A DNA stretch of 64,000 nt from Chrysomallon squamiferum (GCA_012295275.1 CM022676.1:15266622-15330621), one strand, 5' to 3'; numbered from the stretch's first letter, positions 34,917 to 47,589 are shown. Numbers and translations: made by a program. The notes: generated from the sequence alone by a model not told the origin.

Positions 34917-35927
34917 CTACTGTTACTGTAGGTTAGAGCAAGACAGACTATTCTAAGCGTGTGTTTGTATGTGTGTGTGTGTTTACGTTTTAAGATGTGT
35001 GCATCTTTGTACGTGTCTTTGTATACTTGTGTTTATGTGTGTATGTATAAGTATCTATATGTGTATTTGTGTCTGTATTTCAACATTTATGACTGTACTT
35101 ACGGTGAAAATGATAAATAGTATAAATGTATTCTTCATACTACGAAATTGTTTGATTTTATTTTGCCTCATCCACCAGTTGAAGAATTTCCTGGTGTCAG
35201 CATTCAGAAGGCTTTCATCTCATTTCAACTACACTTATTGCTAGACGGCTACCCGACAATTTCGCCCTGTGTAAGAGATTGACACGTGTCCAAATCTGTT
35301 TTATCTTACAGAGATATAAGTGACTTCGTGATTAATCAGAAACATGTGCATGAAGGACCTGCGAAAACCGAACTTACCTTATTTCAAAATTGTGTGAAAT
35401 CTTTAGGTTGTACAAATAAACGATGAAATATGGATATAATTCAGACTGGAAACCAAATATAAATAAAATACTGTTACATAATTCTTTGTGACTCAAGTTA
35501 CTTTTATTCCACTCACATAAACGAAGTACTATATGATGAACTGCTGTGATGGAAAAAAAAAAAACAACATTATAATGCATGATAAAGATTATGAAGTGGA
35601 TATGATGAGTTAGCCTACAGACATTCGGAATGATTCGGAAGAGATCAAGGATTTACTGGTATATAATTATTATTTCCGTACTTCGTAATTCCTATCATGA
35701 ATTAGCTTAACCTCTCTAGGAAAGAGTTAAGTATCACATTGTACAACAAACAAGTCATTTACTTCTTTTTTGAGGATGTTGCCGTTTGAACCAGAATTTA
35801 TATTTTCCGAAATAGGCAAGAAAATGAAAAAAGATGATAAACTTAAGATTTGATGGTAAAATGTCATATTGTGCTAAAGATGGCGAGTGACTAAGAGAGA
35901 AGTGAAGACTTTTTTTATTATTTACAG

Positions 35928-36010
35928 TTTCTTCCCACAAAGATTATGAACAGGAATCCCGAAGTCACACAATAACTGTTACATTTTTATTAGTAGCAGT
36001 CAGTCTGTAA
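35928..36010 (+). CDS. Terminal-exon cassette, intact copy
   Basis: Acceptor TTATTTACAG, phase 1, 26 codons then TAA: SSHKDYEQESRSHT followed by ITVTFLLVAVSL. Lies 2.3 kb after the intact second exon at 33564. The hydrophobic tail ends exactly at the stop, as in GPI-anchored precursors, although at about 12 residues it is short for that. Confidence 0.5.
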
Positions 36011-36751
36011 CATGGGCCTTACCACTGAAAGAACATCAGATCCATGTACCTGAAAAACATCCCCTTGTCAGAAAACAAATGAAAGTGTTATAAAAAGAAA
36101 AGAAAAAATTTCAACTATACTGTAGGGATGAAGAATTTCTAGAAGTATTTCATATCCATTCATAATTACAATGATCATTTAGCAAAATATATTTTCATTA
36201 TAACTCAGCATATAGGATTATATTAAAACGGATTTCATTGTTTAATGTTTAACGAATCTTCATACCAGCTTTAGAGTGCGCCTGCATTGAAAAATCACAT
36301 ATAATGTTTACGATCTAATTATTTCTCCATGTACTATATTGAAAACACTAATTCGCTGAAGAAGTTATCGAAATAACTGAATCAGTGTAGAAGTTCAGAA
36401 CAAAATATCTTTAACTAAACACCCAAATATACAAATCAATGTTGACAGAATTAGTCACAAACACGCACACATGCGCGCGCGCACACACACTCTCTCTGCA
36501 ATCACATTTATACATATAAGTATTCAGTGATATTTTAGCTTGAGTTTCTGAAGTATATGTAACGTCAAACTATTTTGAATATACAAATAGACAGAGAGAC
36601 AGGTAGATAGAGGTAGCTAAAGTAAATAGACAGACCAGAACGAATACTTTTCTTCACTATTCTTAATAACAGTGCGTTTTATTTCACATGTCATACGATC
36701 CATTTTATCTACTAAAAGCTTTGAAACAGGTCTGCGGTCACCAAACAAACT

Positions 36752-36806
36752 ATTCAGGTCGTCGTAAATAACACCCGGATACACGTTTGTGTGCGTCGTG
36801 TACATA
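36752..36806 (-). pseudogene. Truncated ITIM-like block, VIYDDL
   Basis: Unit B copy of 24722-24776, differing at one synonymous base, inside the homogenised tract 36605-36858. Confidence 0.5.
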
Positions 36807-37139
36807 ACAAACAACCACTGATTTGTTCTCTTATCTTCATATGCACGTCATGTGAATATCGGCTGAACTCTGTGGTATGTTTGGAAAACGAAAACGTTAT
36901 TTTAAAATTATCTTTAGCAATGTTCTGAAAAATAAAAACAGAAAAAGACGAACCTGCAAATATTTAACGTTAATCTACAGTAGTCATATCTATACTCATC
37001 ACTGAATCCTTTAAGTACTAAACGAATCTTTCCCTGTAAAATATAACAAAACATTTAAAATATCAATTTTATTCAGTAGTTAAAGAAACTTCAAAAATGT
37101 TTTACACAAGTACACACCCGTATTAACTGTTAGCAGGAA

Positions 37140-37660
37140 CGAACAGTTCAAACATTTTAATGTCTAGAGACAGTTTTATGAATTGTGAAATAGTTACATC
37201 TAGAATAATCCTACAATGTGCACAGATGGATTCAGTTAGTTTTTCTGTTGTAAAACTATATTTAGTCAACATGTTATGAATAAAAAGATAGGAATCAGCA
37301 TCTAAATTAAAATATTTGCTTTTGACAGAGACAAACTTATCTGTTCCGTTTTTAAGTAAGATTTCTTATTTTTTATCTTTTTAAAAAAAATTTAATTTGT
37401 TATATCTGTAGTCGATAATATCTATTTTAATATAAATTACAAACATTCTCGATTTGCTCATCAAGCAGACAAAATTTTGCGAACAAATTAGTCTAAATCT
37501 AAAGTTTCAATTCCTGAAGGAACAGTAGATGGCACCCGGAATGCATAATAGGCAGACTTGTGTGTGTTGTTGTTTAAATAAAGTGCAATCAGCAATGAAC
37601 GTAATTATTAACGTGAACTGAGACATAAAATATTGAATAGTTCAGTTAACTGTAGAAGAA
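37140..37660. repeat. Dispersed block also at about 49910, 53320-53760, 57420 and 61330-61790
   Basis: Begins near 'tgaattgtgaaatagttacatctagaataatcc' and runs through a badly decayed promoter/signal exon ('gacagagacaaacttatctgttc') into 'ggaacagtagatggcac...gaatgcataata'. No open signal exon remains here. Confidence 0.65.
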
Positions 37661-38035
37661 ACAAAAAAAAATGAACAAAATCTTTTCTTAAACTGACGCA
37701 GTGACTGAGAGAAAATACAACTGAAACAAGATGAAAATCATCGTTCAAGGTTTCGTCGTTCATGGTCTCTGTTTAGTTTGCTATGAATGCAATTGACAAA
37801 ATTTTAATAAGGAATGCAGTTTTCTCGTGTCTTGATTAAGAATGTTCAGTCCTGTCTAATAAATACTGAATAATAATAAGAAGATAACTTCAAATAATTA
37901 AATTATTTCTGTTTCCTTTTATATAGTATATTGTCGTTGTTGTTTTTCTCGTTATTTTTGTTCTTGAACAGTTATTATTATTTATCTTTTAATAATGTTG
38001 AAAAATGTATATATCTTTTTTCTTTCCACACTTAA

Positions 38036-38140
38036 CCGCATACACTGTATTAACAATGAACTGTTCAGATCTTTGCAAATAACACCCGTGTACACCCACT
38101 GAGTATCTCGAATAGAAATGACACACTATTTTCATCTGAC
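38036..38140 (-). pseudogene. ITIM-like block with Tyr to Cys change
   Basis: Acceptor TATATATAG present. The frame gives QMKIVCHFYSRYS, then a one-base shift is needed to reach VICKDLNSSLLIQCMR. The tyrosine codon is TGC and the donor is TTAAGT. Confidence 0.5.
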
Positions 38141-38993
38141 CTATATATTTATATCTTTGTTTCTTTGTACGTATCTCAACATTTATGACTGAACCTATGG
38201 AGAAAAAGGGAAATAGTCAAAATATATTGTGCACACAACGAAATTGTTTTATTTTATTTTGGGTGATCCACTATTAGGACAATTGCACCGTATCAGGATT
38301 CAGAAGGGTTCGATCTCATTACAACTGCACTTATTGCTAGAGGTATACTCCAGAAAGTAGGCGGTGTGTAAGAGATTGACAATGTCGAAATATATTTGAC
38401 TTTCAGAGAAAAGAGACCAGGGATTACGTGGCTTCATTGGTAATGAGAAATATGTGCATGAAGTACGTTATACAAAAAGACATGCGAAAGACGAACTAAC
38501 CTTATTTCAAAATTCTCTGAAATCTTTAGATTTACAAACACAACCAGTTATAATTTAGACTGGAAACAAAATATTAGTAAAATATTGTTTCATAATTTTG
38601 TGTGACACACGTTACACTTAATCCGCTGACATAAAACAAATAAAATATGGTGGACTGCTGTGATGATAAAAACATTTCAATACAAGACCAAGATCATGAT
38701 GCGGATCTGATGTCTTAACTTAACATTTACAAACATTCAAAATGATTCGCAAGTGACCAAGGATTTGCCAGGAAATAATTATTATTTCCGTAGCTTCGTA
38801 ATTCCCATTACAAAAATAAACTTAACATCACTAGGAAATAGTTCATTATCACACTGTTCCGCTCACAGTCGTTAATTTTATTTCTGGAGGAAACTGATTT
38901 TTCTTCGATATAGTCTAGGGAACGATCAAAGATGATATTCCTAAGAATTTTGGGTACAATGTTGAAAGACAAAAACAGATTTTTACCACGAAG

Positions 38994-39061
38994 ATGATGA
39001 AGAGGAATCCCGAAGTCACACAGCTCCTGCAATAGTTTTATTTGTAGCAGTGAAACCATAA
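38994..39061 (+). CDS. Terminal-exon cassette, shortened but open
   Basis: Acceptor TTTTTACCACGAAG, phase 1, DEEESRSHTAPAIVLFVAVK then P and TAA. Same 12-base shortening as 27283-27350. Confidence 0.4.
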
Positions 39062-39915
39062 ATTTGACCACTGATGGAACATCTACCTGAAATATATCAC
39101 CTTGTGAAAAAAGATACGAAATTGTGTCTTTAAAAAACTCAGACTTGACAACTATACAGTTCAGATGAAGACTTATAGATTTCTATATATATTTCATATC
39201 CATTCATAATTATTATAATCATTTAGCAATATATATTTTCTTTATAACAGAACAAATAGGATTATACAAAAATTAATTAATTTATTGTTTGATGCTTACT
39301 GCATGTTGATGACAGCTTCAGAATGCGCCTCTGTTGACAAATCGCTAATAACATGATTCTCCGACAGTTACAAAGTAATTATTTCTCTTTTTACTATATT
39401 CAAGACACTGAAGAATTTATGAAAATAATCTCAATCAGCATAAAAGTTCAGAACTGAATTTCTGTAAACACACGAACATGAGAATCGTTGTTCACTGAAT
39501 CAGACACACACACAAAGACACATGCACATCCGTGCGATCGAATGTAGACACTTTCACACAAGTATCAAAGTATGTGAAGTATACATAATGATGAACAATT
39601 TTGAATAACTAAATACACATAGATCGATACATAGATAGATAGACAGACAAACATACAGACAGATAGATAGATCACGATATAGATCAAGATTAATAGAGAG
39701 CCCGGTAGACAGACTACCACAAAGAAAGGTTTTCTACGCTATTCTTGACACTATTACTTTTTTATTTTTTATTTATTTATTTATTTTTTTTAATTTTTAT
39801 TATTATTTTTTTTTTTATCTCATCTGTGTCATACGTTACATTTCAGCTCCTAACACAAAGTTCTTTAAAACAGGTGAACGGTTACCAAAGAAACTGCGTC
39901 AGTCAACGTGCAATG

Positions 39916-39923
39916 TATATAAG
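39916..39923 (+). promoter_or_regulatory. TATA box of signal-exon cassette
   Basis: TATATAAG 77 bases before the ATG at 40000, in the same surrounding sequence as 28235-28242. Confidence 0.6.
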
Positions 39924-39999
39924 GCTAGGAACGAGGATCTGAATTAAAGTAGTTGTGTTGATGGAGACAAACTGATGTAGTCAGTTTTTTTGCTCAGAA

Positions 40000-40057
40000 A
40001 TGTCGTTCTTTCCAAATTTATGGATTGTTTTACTTTTTATACCTACAGTCAATTCAG
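40000..40057 (+). CDS. Signal-peptide first exon, intact copy
   Basis: MSFFPNLWIVLLFIPTVNS plus one base, donor GTATGT. It differs from 28319-28376 by one residue near the cleavage site (Asn for Ile). The next same-strand cassettes are the second exon at 44366 and the terminal exon at 45326, both phase-compatible, so these three form the most complete small gene model with no dead cassettes between them. It could equally be a relic first exon of the SRCR family. Confidence 0.55.
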
Positions 40058-40819
40058 GTATGTCATATTATTTTATGTAAATAGTTATTCAGAATGAAAT
40101 AAATAATAGTAGTAATAATAATAATAATAATAATAATAATACGCACACAGAGTAACTTCTAGATTAAATCTAATAGTGTACCGACTATTACCTTTCTTTT
40201 AATAAAATAAACCATAGCAAAAGGCCAAGAATAGCTGCTACTTTGAATGTATTTTATTTAAAATTGTGAATCAGTAAGGCATGGAATTATGAAGATCGTG
40301 AATTGAATAATGGCTAAGTCTGCATGGACAAACGATTCACAGCAGAAAGTTTGTATGTTAGATGATATTGATAGCACAGACACAATACTATTCGCTCTCG
40401 AATTTTGACATGTTGACACAAAAATGCACAATTGCCACTATTTTGAGATTGATATTTTGGTAATGAGTAAGTAAATTTTGATGAAAATATTTTATTGGAA
40501 AGATAATTTGGTAAGGATTCCAAATGAGTCACCAGCAGGTAGCAAATACATTTTGGAACATTTTGACCTTTTATTTGACCTTAAAATGACCTTAAGTTAA
40601 AATTAAAGTTCGAGGTGTTATCTAAAAGACAAGATGTAATATTTGGAGTTTTTAGTAAAATGCAGTTAAAATGGACATGCTGAACACAAAATGTCCATTT
40701 TCACACTTTTAGAAATTAAATGATACAGAAATGGATAACGCTGTAATACAGTTAAAAACTAAGAGTATGAAGTTTTAATGTTTAATTTGGGAGATTTTCG
40801 GGTATTATTATTATGAGTA

Positions 40820-40820
40820 A

Positions 40821-40887
<67 letters not shown>
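40820..40887. repeat. (ATT)n microsatellite
   Basis: About 66 bases of TTA repeat just before the 'gacgttcacggtaaacaaaggg' block that is also found at 56072. Confidence 0.95.
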
Positions 40888-41240
40888 TGACGTTCACGGT
40901 AAACAAAGGGAAACCTAAGAGCAACAATTTGCTAATTAGTTTTCTGAAATACTTTTCACCTCCGTCTCGGTTCACAATTTTAATTTCGTATGAATGTTCT
41001 TCACACAATTTTCATAGCGCATGTTTCACTGGTGTGTCGATAAACGTTGTTCAGTCCTGTGTAATAGTAACTGAGAAAGAGGAAGAAGATGAAGAAGTTA
41101 ACTTTCAAAGATTTAAATGTATCTGATTATCGGTATTGTTGTTGTTGTTATTATTTTTATCAGTATCATTGTTATTGAGCAGATACTATTATTTATCTTC
41201 TCACGAATATTGATAAACTATATGATTTATTTGTTATACT
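40887..41240. repeat. Block nearly identical to about 56072-56520
   Basis: Shared 'tttgacgttcacggtaaaca...' through 'aactgagaaagaggaagaag' and beyond. Over the core of about 100 bases (41033-41130 against 56217-56314) only a few differences are visible. More diverged relatives lie near 22375-22620 and 33726-33970, always before an ITIM-like block. Confidence 0.75.
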
Positions 41241-41256
41241 ATTTGTCCACACTTTT

Positions 41257-41353
41257 GAGCAGACTCTGTATTAACAACGAATCTGCCAGATCATCGTAAA
41301 TAACACCCGAGTATACGTTTGTTCTCCTGTGACACACTATTTTTTAATCTGAC
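41257..41353 (-). pseudogene. ITIM-like block, VIYDDL, one-base frameshift
   Basis: Reads RRTNVYSGVIYDDLADSLLI then QSL. The first third is out of frame because of one extra A, the acceptor AG is lost, and the donor is AAAAGT. Confidence 0.5.
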
Positions 41354-41639
41354 ATACATAACAAAACAAACATAGACTGGCTATACTGCTACTGCGAATA
41401 TCACTTGAGGACTATTAAATTGTACATGGAAATATCTGAAATACGAAAGGAACATTTTGAAGCTAGCGTTACGTATGTTATAACGTTATAACAAAACAAT
41501 AACAAAACGACTCAGCTGCAAACTAATTAATATTAATCTACAACAGTCATATGCAAAAGTGAGATCGAAGTACGTTCAGCTATGGGTCAGGTTAGGACAC
41601 CTAACAAATACCCGTGTAGAAAGTCTTTACTTTCCTTAT

Positions 41640-42490
41640 TTTGAGTATTCATTGTTTTTGATAAACCAGATCTAATATTATTAGCTCTCGAATTTTGACT
41701 TTTTTGCCAGAAATGGGCGTGGCTACAATGTTTCAAGCACTGATATCTAGTTAATCAGTGAGAAGATTTGGATCAAACATTTTCTAATTTGATAGGAATT
41801 CGAAATGCGCCACATTTCCTTACCATATACAACTACATTTTAGAACCTTTACAACTTTTGTTTGATCTTGAATTTGTCTTTGCTACCCACGACACCTTGA
41901 AATGACCTCAAGATATAAAAGTTCCAGAATCTATAATATTTGTAGTTTAATAGTAAAATACACTTAAAGTGGAGACGCTGACGTGAGAATTTTAGTTTTG
42001 ACACTTTTAATGATTTAATATACAGAAATGTATGAGCTTACACTATTCTTGAATAGAGTTTATGTAATTTTACTTCACGGTTGTAATACGTCTAAAATCT
42101 AATATTGTGAAGTTAAAATTTCATTTTTACTTTTGTTGGAGAATTTGACCTCTAATGGAATTCAATCATATTTTATTGTAATTTGAACTCTTCTTTGTTA
42201 TTTAGTCTTGAGATTATCACTTATACTCCTCTAGCTGTACTTTCTTTTTTTGTTTTACTGGTTTAAGACTGTACACCTTAAGTTACACAGCCAAATAATA
42301 ATAAAAAAAAAAAAAAAATATTAAAAAGAAAATACAAAAAAGCCACGTAGGTGAAATACATATAATAAGTATTTGTACTTCTGTGTAAGAAGTAACACTC
42401 TTTCTCTGTACTTTTTATCTGACGTTCATCTCTGTGAAGCGACACCGAACCTGCAAGATAAATGACTTGTGTCACGTTTCAACGTGCGGA
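41640..42490. repeat. Block repeated at about 57950-58815
   Basis: Shared landmarks: 'ctagttaatcagtgagaagatttggat', 'ccttaccatatacaactacatttta', 'tcaagatataaaagttcca'. More diverged copies occur after each signal exon. No gene seen. Confidence 0.7.
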
Positions 42491-42675
42491 CAATTAATCC
42501 AGCAGAAGTAACATGCTACCTCGTTTTGCTGTCTAAAGTGATTTGTGTGTGTGTGTGTGTGTATGTGTGTGCTTATAACACATAAAATATAACTATAGAA
42601 CCAGAATGTACGAGAAAAAAATTCAAGTTAAAGCCGTAGAACATATAATGATTTGCAATGTTATATATTTAAAAT

Positions 42676-42679
42676 GTAT

Positions 42680-42726
<47 letters not shown>

Positions 42727-42728
42727 TA
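42676..42728. repeat. (TTTA)n microsatellite
   Basis: Thirteen or so tandem TTTA units. The copy at 16220-16260 has only two or three, so it expanded after duplication. Confidence 0.95.
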
Positions 42729-43169
42729 TTTTTATTTAAATAGTTCTCTCGATTTCGTGTGAAAATATGTTGCAGTCTCATCCAATAAGTTACATAAACG
42801 TATTTCGACAGAAACATTTAAACATATTTTTGATATTAAACAAATTATTGTTTGAAAATATATCTGGATTTATCTGGTAGACCGTTTCTCGCATCATCGC
42901 TTTTAAATACATAATGACATTCATCTACACATTTGTCAATATTACAAATATTCTCTCTTTTGTCTTACAATACCAAACCAGTTTTAACAGCAAGTTTAAC
43001 ATTAGAGTTCTAATTTTACATAAGACTTGAACATTCGCTTGAACACTGTTCTTCTCTAGAGCGATTGTTTTTCAGCAACTTCCCTTTTTAGCGATGAGTA
43101 TTAAAGCGTTTTACTGAGAAAAGTTATATCGTACAGAAAGTGGAAAGTAACGGATAATTACAACAGACT

Positions 43170-43830
43170 TGATTAAATTCTGAATTAAATAAGTATGTGC
43201 ATACTTATTTAATTGAGAATTCAGTACAGATTCAAATAATTTATCTAAAGAGATTGATAATGAAGCAGGTCTATAGATTTCTAAATAACTTCTGGCACTT
43301 TTATTCTTATATACTAGTTTAACGAGTCCCATCAATCAACTAGATGTTACAGTTGATGTTTGAAGAATAACGTTAAAGAATAGAACATATAAAGGTAACA
43401 TAATATTAGCAGTATATATTAATATATTCATCAGTAATAAAGTCTTCTCCGGCTGGTTGATCACTGCTCTAGATATTTCGTCGGCTGAAAAATGGTTGTT
43501 CAAAATAGCATTAGTGGTTTCTTGGCTTTGAGTGTGGAATTGTCATTAAAGGTTGTGAAAAAGAAAAGGCTGATTTTTTTCCAAACCTATCTTTAGCTGC
43601 AGTTATAAATATTACACTGAGACTATATTATTTATTAATTCAGAATCGACGTCAGGAGACTTGTAATTTTGTAATATTTCATTTAATAAATGCTTTTTTT
43701 TTTTTTGTGTGTGTGTGTTTTTGCTTTGTTTTTATTTTATTTTATTTTATTTTATTTTATTTATTATTTTTTTAAATTATCTCAAAATTCTTTTTTTTTT
43801 AATTATCACACCATTTCCCTGGGAGTTCCT
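43170..43830 (-). mobile_element. Second copy of the LINE relic, internally deleted
   Basis: Minus strand gives GLVKLVYKNKSARSYLEIYR and SLDKLFESVLNSQLNKY, then the region matching 18100-18300, and then jumps to the sequence matching 18640-18780. Missing parts correspond to the endonuclease linker. T-rich tracts have expanded in the deleted area (43687-43800). Confidence 0.75.
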
Positions 43831-44365
43831 TAGAACTTTTTCAGGTGTCAGTTACAGTGTTTTCAGGCTTTATTTGTGTCTGTAGTTTGAACTGTGGGCA
43901 TTTAATAAGAACGAAGAAAATGGCAGTATGGCAAAATGTTCGACTAAAGACAAGTATATTTCCATTACATCTATTTTCATCTACTGTTCATGAAAAACAT
44001 GTTATTATATCTGAAGAAATTAAGGATAATGGAAACGTAGTTATTTTTCTTTTTATCATAAATTAAAGAAAAAACAAACCAAAAAAAAACCCACAACAAC
44101 AAACAAACAATAAAAACCAAAAAAGAAAACAAATAATAAATATATTGAATTTAAAATAAAATATCGATTGATGTAGGTAACATAATAATAAAGGTGCTAT
44201 ATTATTATAAATTAAATTTATTTAATTTGCGCGTTTGTCATCTTGTTATGCAAGATCACTTATAATTTCTTTTCCGAATATTTCAGTATACTCGTCTTAG
44301 TTTTGTGACGAAACACGCCAGCATATCAAATTAAAGTGTGATGAGTCTGTTTGTCTGTTATGTAG

Positions 44366-44437
44366 GTCAGATAGAAATAGTATATAAACTAATGCACGAT
44401 AATGTTGATCAAACCTTACACAGAACCTACTGTTGTT
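44366..44437 (+). CDS. Second-exon cassette, shorter open copy
   Basis: Acceptor TGTCTGTTATGTAG and donor GTAGGT bound 72 bases, phase 1-1: QIEIVYKLMHDNVDQTLHRT then YCC. It is exactly four codons shorter than 33564 and has diverged strongly, yet keeps acceptor, donor and frame. It joins in frame with the signal exon at 40000 and the terminal exon at 45326. Confidence 0.4.
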
Positions 44438-45325
44438 GTAGGTTAGAGCAAGACAGACTTTTCTAAGTGACTGTTATACACTGATACACTGGTGTGTGTG
44501 TGTGTGTCAAAATGTATGTTAAACTGTACCTATGGAAAAAAGGAGAAATAATCTAAAGATACTCTGCATATTACCTCATTGTTTTATTTCAATTTCGCTG
44601 ATCCAGTATTAGGACAGTACCTCGGTATCAGGTTTCAGAGCGTTAACTGCTAGAGGGGTACCCTGTGTCAGAGACTGACAATGGCTATATTTGTCTCATG
44701 TCACAATCAAAGAGAAACCAGGGATACATGTCGTTTGATGGGTATTCAGAAATATGTGCATGAAGGATGTTACACCAGAAGGAAATGGGGAAAAACGAAC
44801 TAACTTTATTCTGTACAAATAAACGTTTGCCCTTTGGTTAAAGGTGAAATATGTATACAATACAACCAGTTACAATTCAGACTGGAACAGAAGTATAAGT
44901 AAAATGCTATTACACAATTTTGTGCGAGTCATGTTACATTTATTCCACTGACATAAAAGAAGAAGAATGTGGGGTATGGGTATTATGGTAAAATCAAATG
45001 TGCATTTGATGCCGTAACTAAACATTTACACAAATTCAAAATGATACGGAAGTGGCCAATGATTTAGCAGTGTATAATTATCTTATCGGAACCTTTGTAA
45101 TTCCCATCATGAATCAGCTTTACCTGTCTAGGAAAGAGTTCAGTATCACACTGTACAACATAACAGTCATTAATTTTGTTCTTGGGAATGTCGCCGTTTG
45201 AACCGAAGTTTTTTTTCTTGAAACAACCAAGGTAATATAATGAAGAATTGTGGGTAAAATGTCATCTTCTGCTAAAGATGCTGAATGACTAAGAGAGAAG
45301 ATAAGAATGTTTCTTTTACTTACAG

Positions 45326-45408
45326 ATTCTTACTACAAATACCATGAACAGGAATCCCAAAGTCACTCAACTCCTGCAACATTTTTATTAGTAGCAATCA
45401 AATTGTAA
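45326..45408 (+). CDS. Terminal-exon cassette, intact copy
   Basis: Acceptor TTTTACTTACAG, phase 1, 26 codons then TAA: SYYKYHEQESQSHS followed by TPATFLLVAIKL. The charged centre (EQES.SH) and hydrophobic end are shared with 23902 and 35928 even though many bases differ. Confidence 0.45.
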
Positions 45409-47537
45409 CATGAGCTTTACTACTCATAGAACACCAAATTCCTCTGTCCCTGAAAAGCATAACCTTGTCAGAAAACATGAAATTGTGTCTTAAAAATATT
45501 GAAAATTTGACCACTGTATAGTAGAAATGAAGAATTTGTAGATATGTTTCGTATCCATACAGGGTTATAATCATCATTTTGCAAGGTATATTTCGATTAT
45601 AACTGAAGGGATAGGATTAGCTAAAAATAAAATACATTAATGGTTAAGATGTGTTGATAACAGCTTCAGAATGTGCCTGTGTTTACAACTCACAAATTAT
45701 ATTTTTCCTTGATAGTTAGGAAGTAATTATTTATATATTTACTGTATTGAAGACACCAAAAATATGTATTTGCTGAAGAATGTATATAAAACTAACTGAT
45801 TCTTATACGTGTTCATACCAGAAAATCCTGCAATTGAAGAGACAAACATATGAATCGTTCACATACATACTCACACATACACAAAAATATACAGAAACAC
45901 AAACACACATGTACCTGCACATAATTTTAGCTTTAATTTTACAAGTATACAATTTTAAATAAGGAATTGAATCAGGAATTAAATCAGTAAATAAATAAAT
46001 GAATGAATAAATAAATAAGAAAATAAATAAATAAATGTAGATAAATAGACGGATACACAGAAAAATATAAAAACATACATATAGATAGGTAGGTAGAGAT
46101 AGAGTTGGATAGATACACAGAGGAGATAAAGAGACAAATAGATAGATAGACAGACAGATAGACAGATATATAGATAGCTGATATACAGATATGTATGTTT
46201 GTGTATCTGCTTGTATATCTATGTATATAGAACAAATAAAAAACGTATTTACTATGCCTTGATGTCATATTGACATGCATCACTTGTAAACTGGTACGCT
46301 GAAAGGGTTTCTTTACTTTTCTTAGTAATAACATTTTGTAGGTTAACATATTGGACCTTTTTCTCATCCTTTATGTATACCATACGATCCGTGTCACTTA
46401 CTAACAACACAGATGCTTTGAAACAGCAGCGCGGTTCCGAAATAGATTCAGTCAACACATTATGTACATACAAATATGAATCAGTATCTAAATTAAAGTA
46501 GTTCCGTTTGTGAGTGTCAAACTCATCTGTTCAGTTTATATATAATTATTAAGAGTGAAACACAGGTTAATAATAGTAATAATAAAATTAGATACACAAA
46601 ATGAATTATCGATTAAATATACTAGTTATCAGACAAACATAACATTTTATATTTGTTTTAAAAGAACAAATCATAACACAATTCCTATAATACCTTGTCT
46701 GAAGTTATGTGTATTTGTTTCCATTTTATTTAAATATCGGTACCAGTGAGACATAGAATTGTGTTCTAAAATGAGGATCGTGTACTGAATAGTAGTTAAA
46801 ACTGCATCAACCAAGAATTCAGTGATAAAAGTCTTGTATATGCTAGCTCAAATCTAAAAATATTAGCTTAATATTATTGACCCTCGACTTTTCACATTTG
46901 GCCCAAAAATGTTTCTCACTGCAAATTTTCAGACCCTGATATTTTGATAAACACTCGATCGATTTTGATGAAACTACTTCACTCGAAAATAAGTTAGATA
47001 AGGATCTTTAAAAGATGCAACTAAATTTATGGAACATCTTCACTTGTTGTTTCATCTTGACCTTGAAATGACCTCAAATCAAAATTAAATTTCAAGATAT
47101 TACCTACAAGATATAAAACTTCCAGAAGGTATTTAGTAGTAAAAAAGGATTTTAGTAGTAAAACAGACTTAAAATTTATATCAACATTATTATTTTTATT
47201 CTCTGGTTACTGAATCTATCTGTAAGTAAGTTTCATTTCAATGATTCTGCATTTTAAGTAGGTTTGCTGAGAGTTTAGTTTGGTTGATTTTCTTTTGTGT
47301 AATTACAAATATATTTCAGAAATAGGCCAACTAAAAATTAACTGCGTAGAAATTATTTTCATTCTGTGTTTTCGTGTACGTATTGTTTTAGATTAACGTT
47401 CTACCAGTACAGGGACATAGTGTTAGAATCTTGGTCATACATCATTTTAATTTATTGGAACGTTTTTCAGAACATTTATAGGACGGGATTCAACATGAAT
47501 ATGGCCTTTATTGACAATGTTACATGATTCGATCCTA

Positions 47538-47589
<52 letters not shown>

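Larger units (their letters stand above)
28770..40540. repeat. Tandem unit B of the exon-cassette array
   Basis: Second copy of the unit described at 17200-28760. It lacks the LINE relic and CT repeat (17806-19125), which are replaced by the hairpin at 29576-29646 plus about 50 bases. It has gained about 0.7 kb at 32880-33560 and 34430-35100, including two extra second-exon copies and an ATT tract. Confidence 0.8.
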
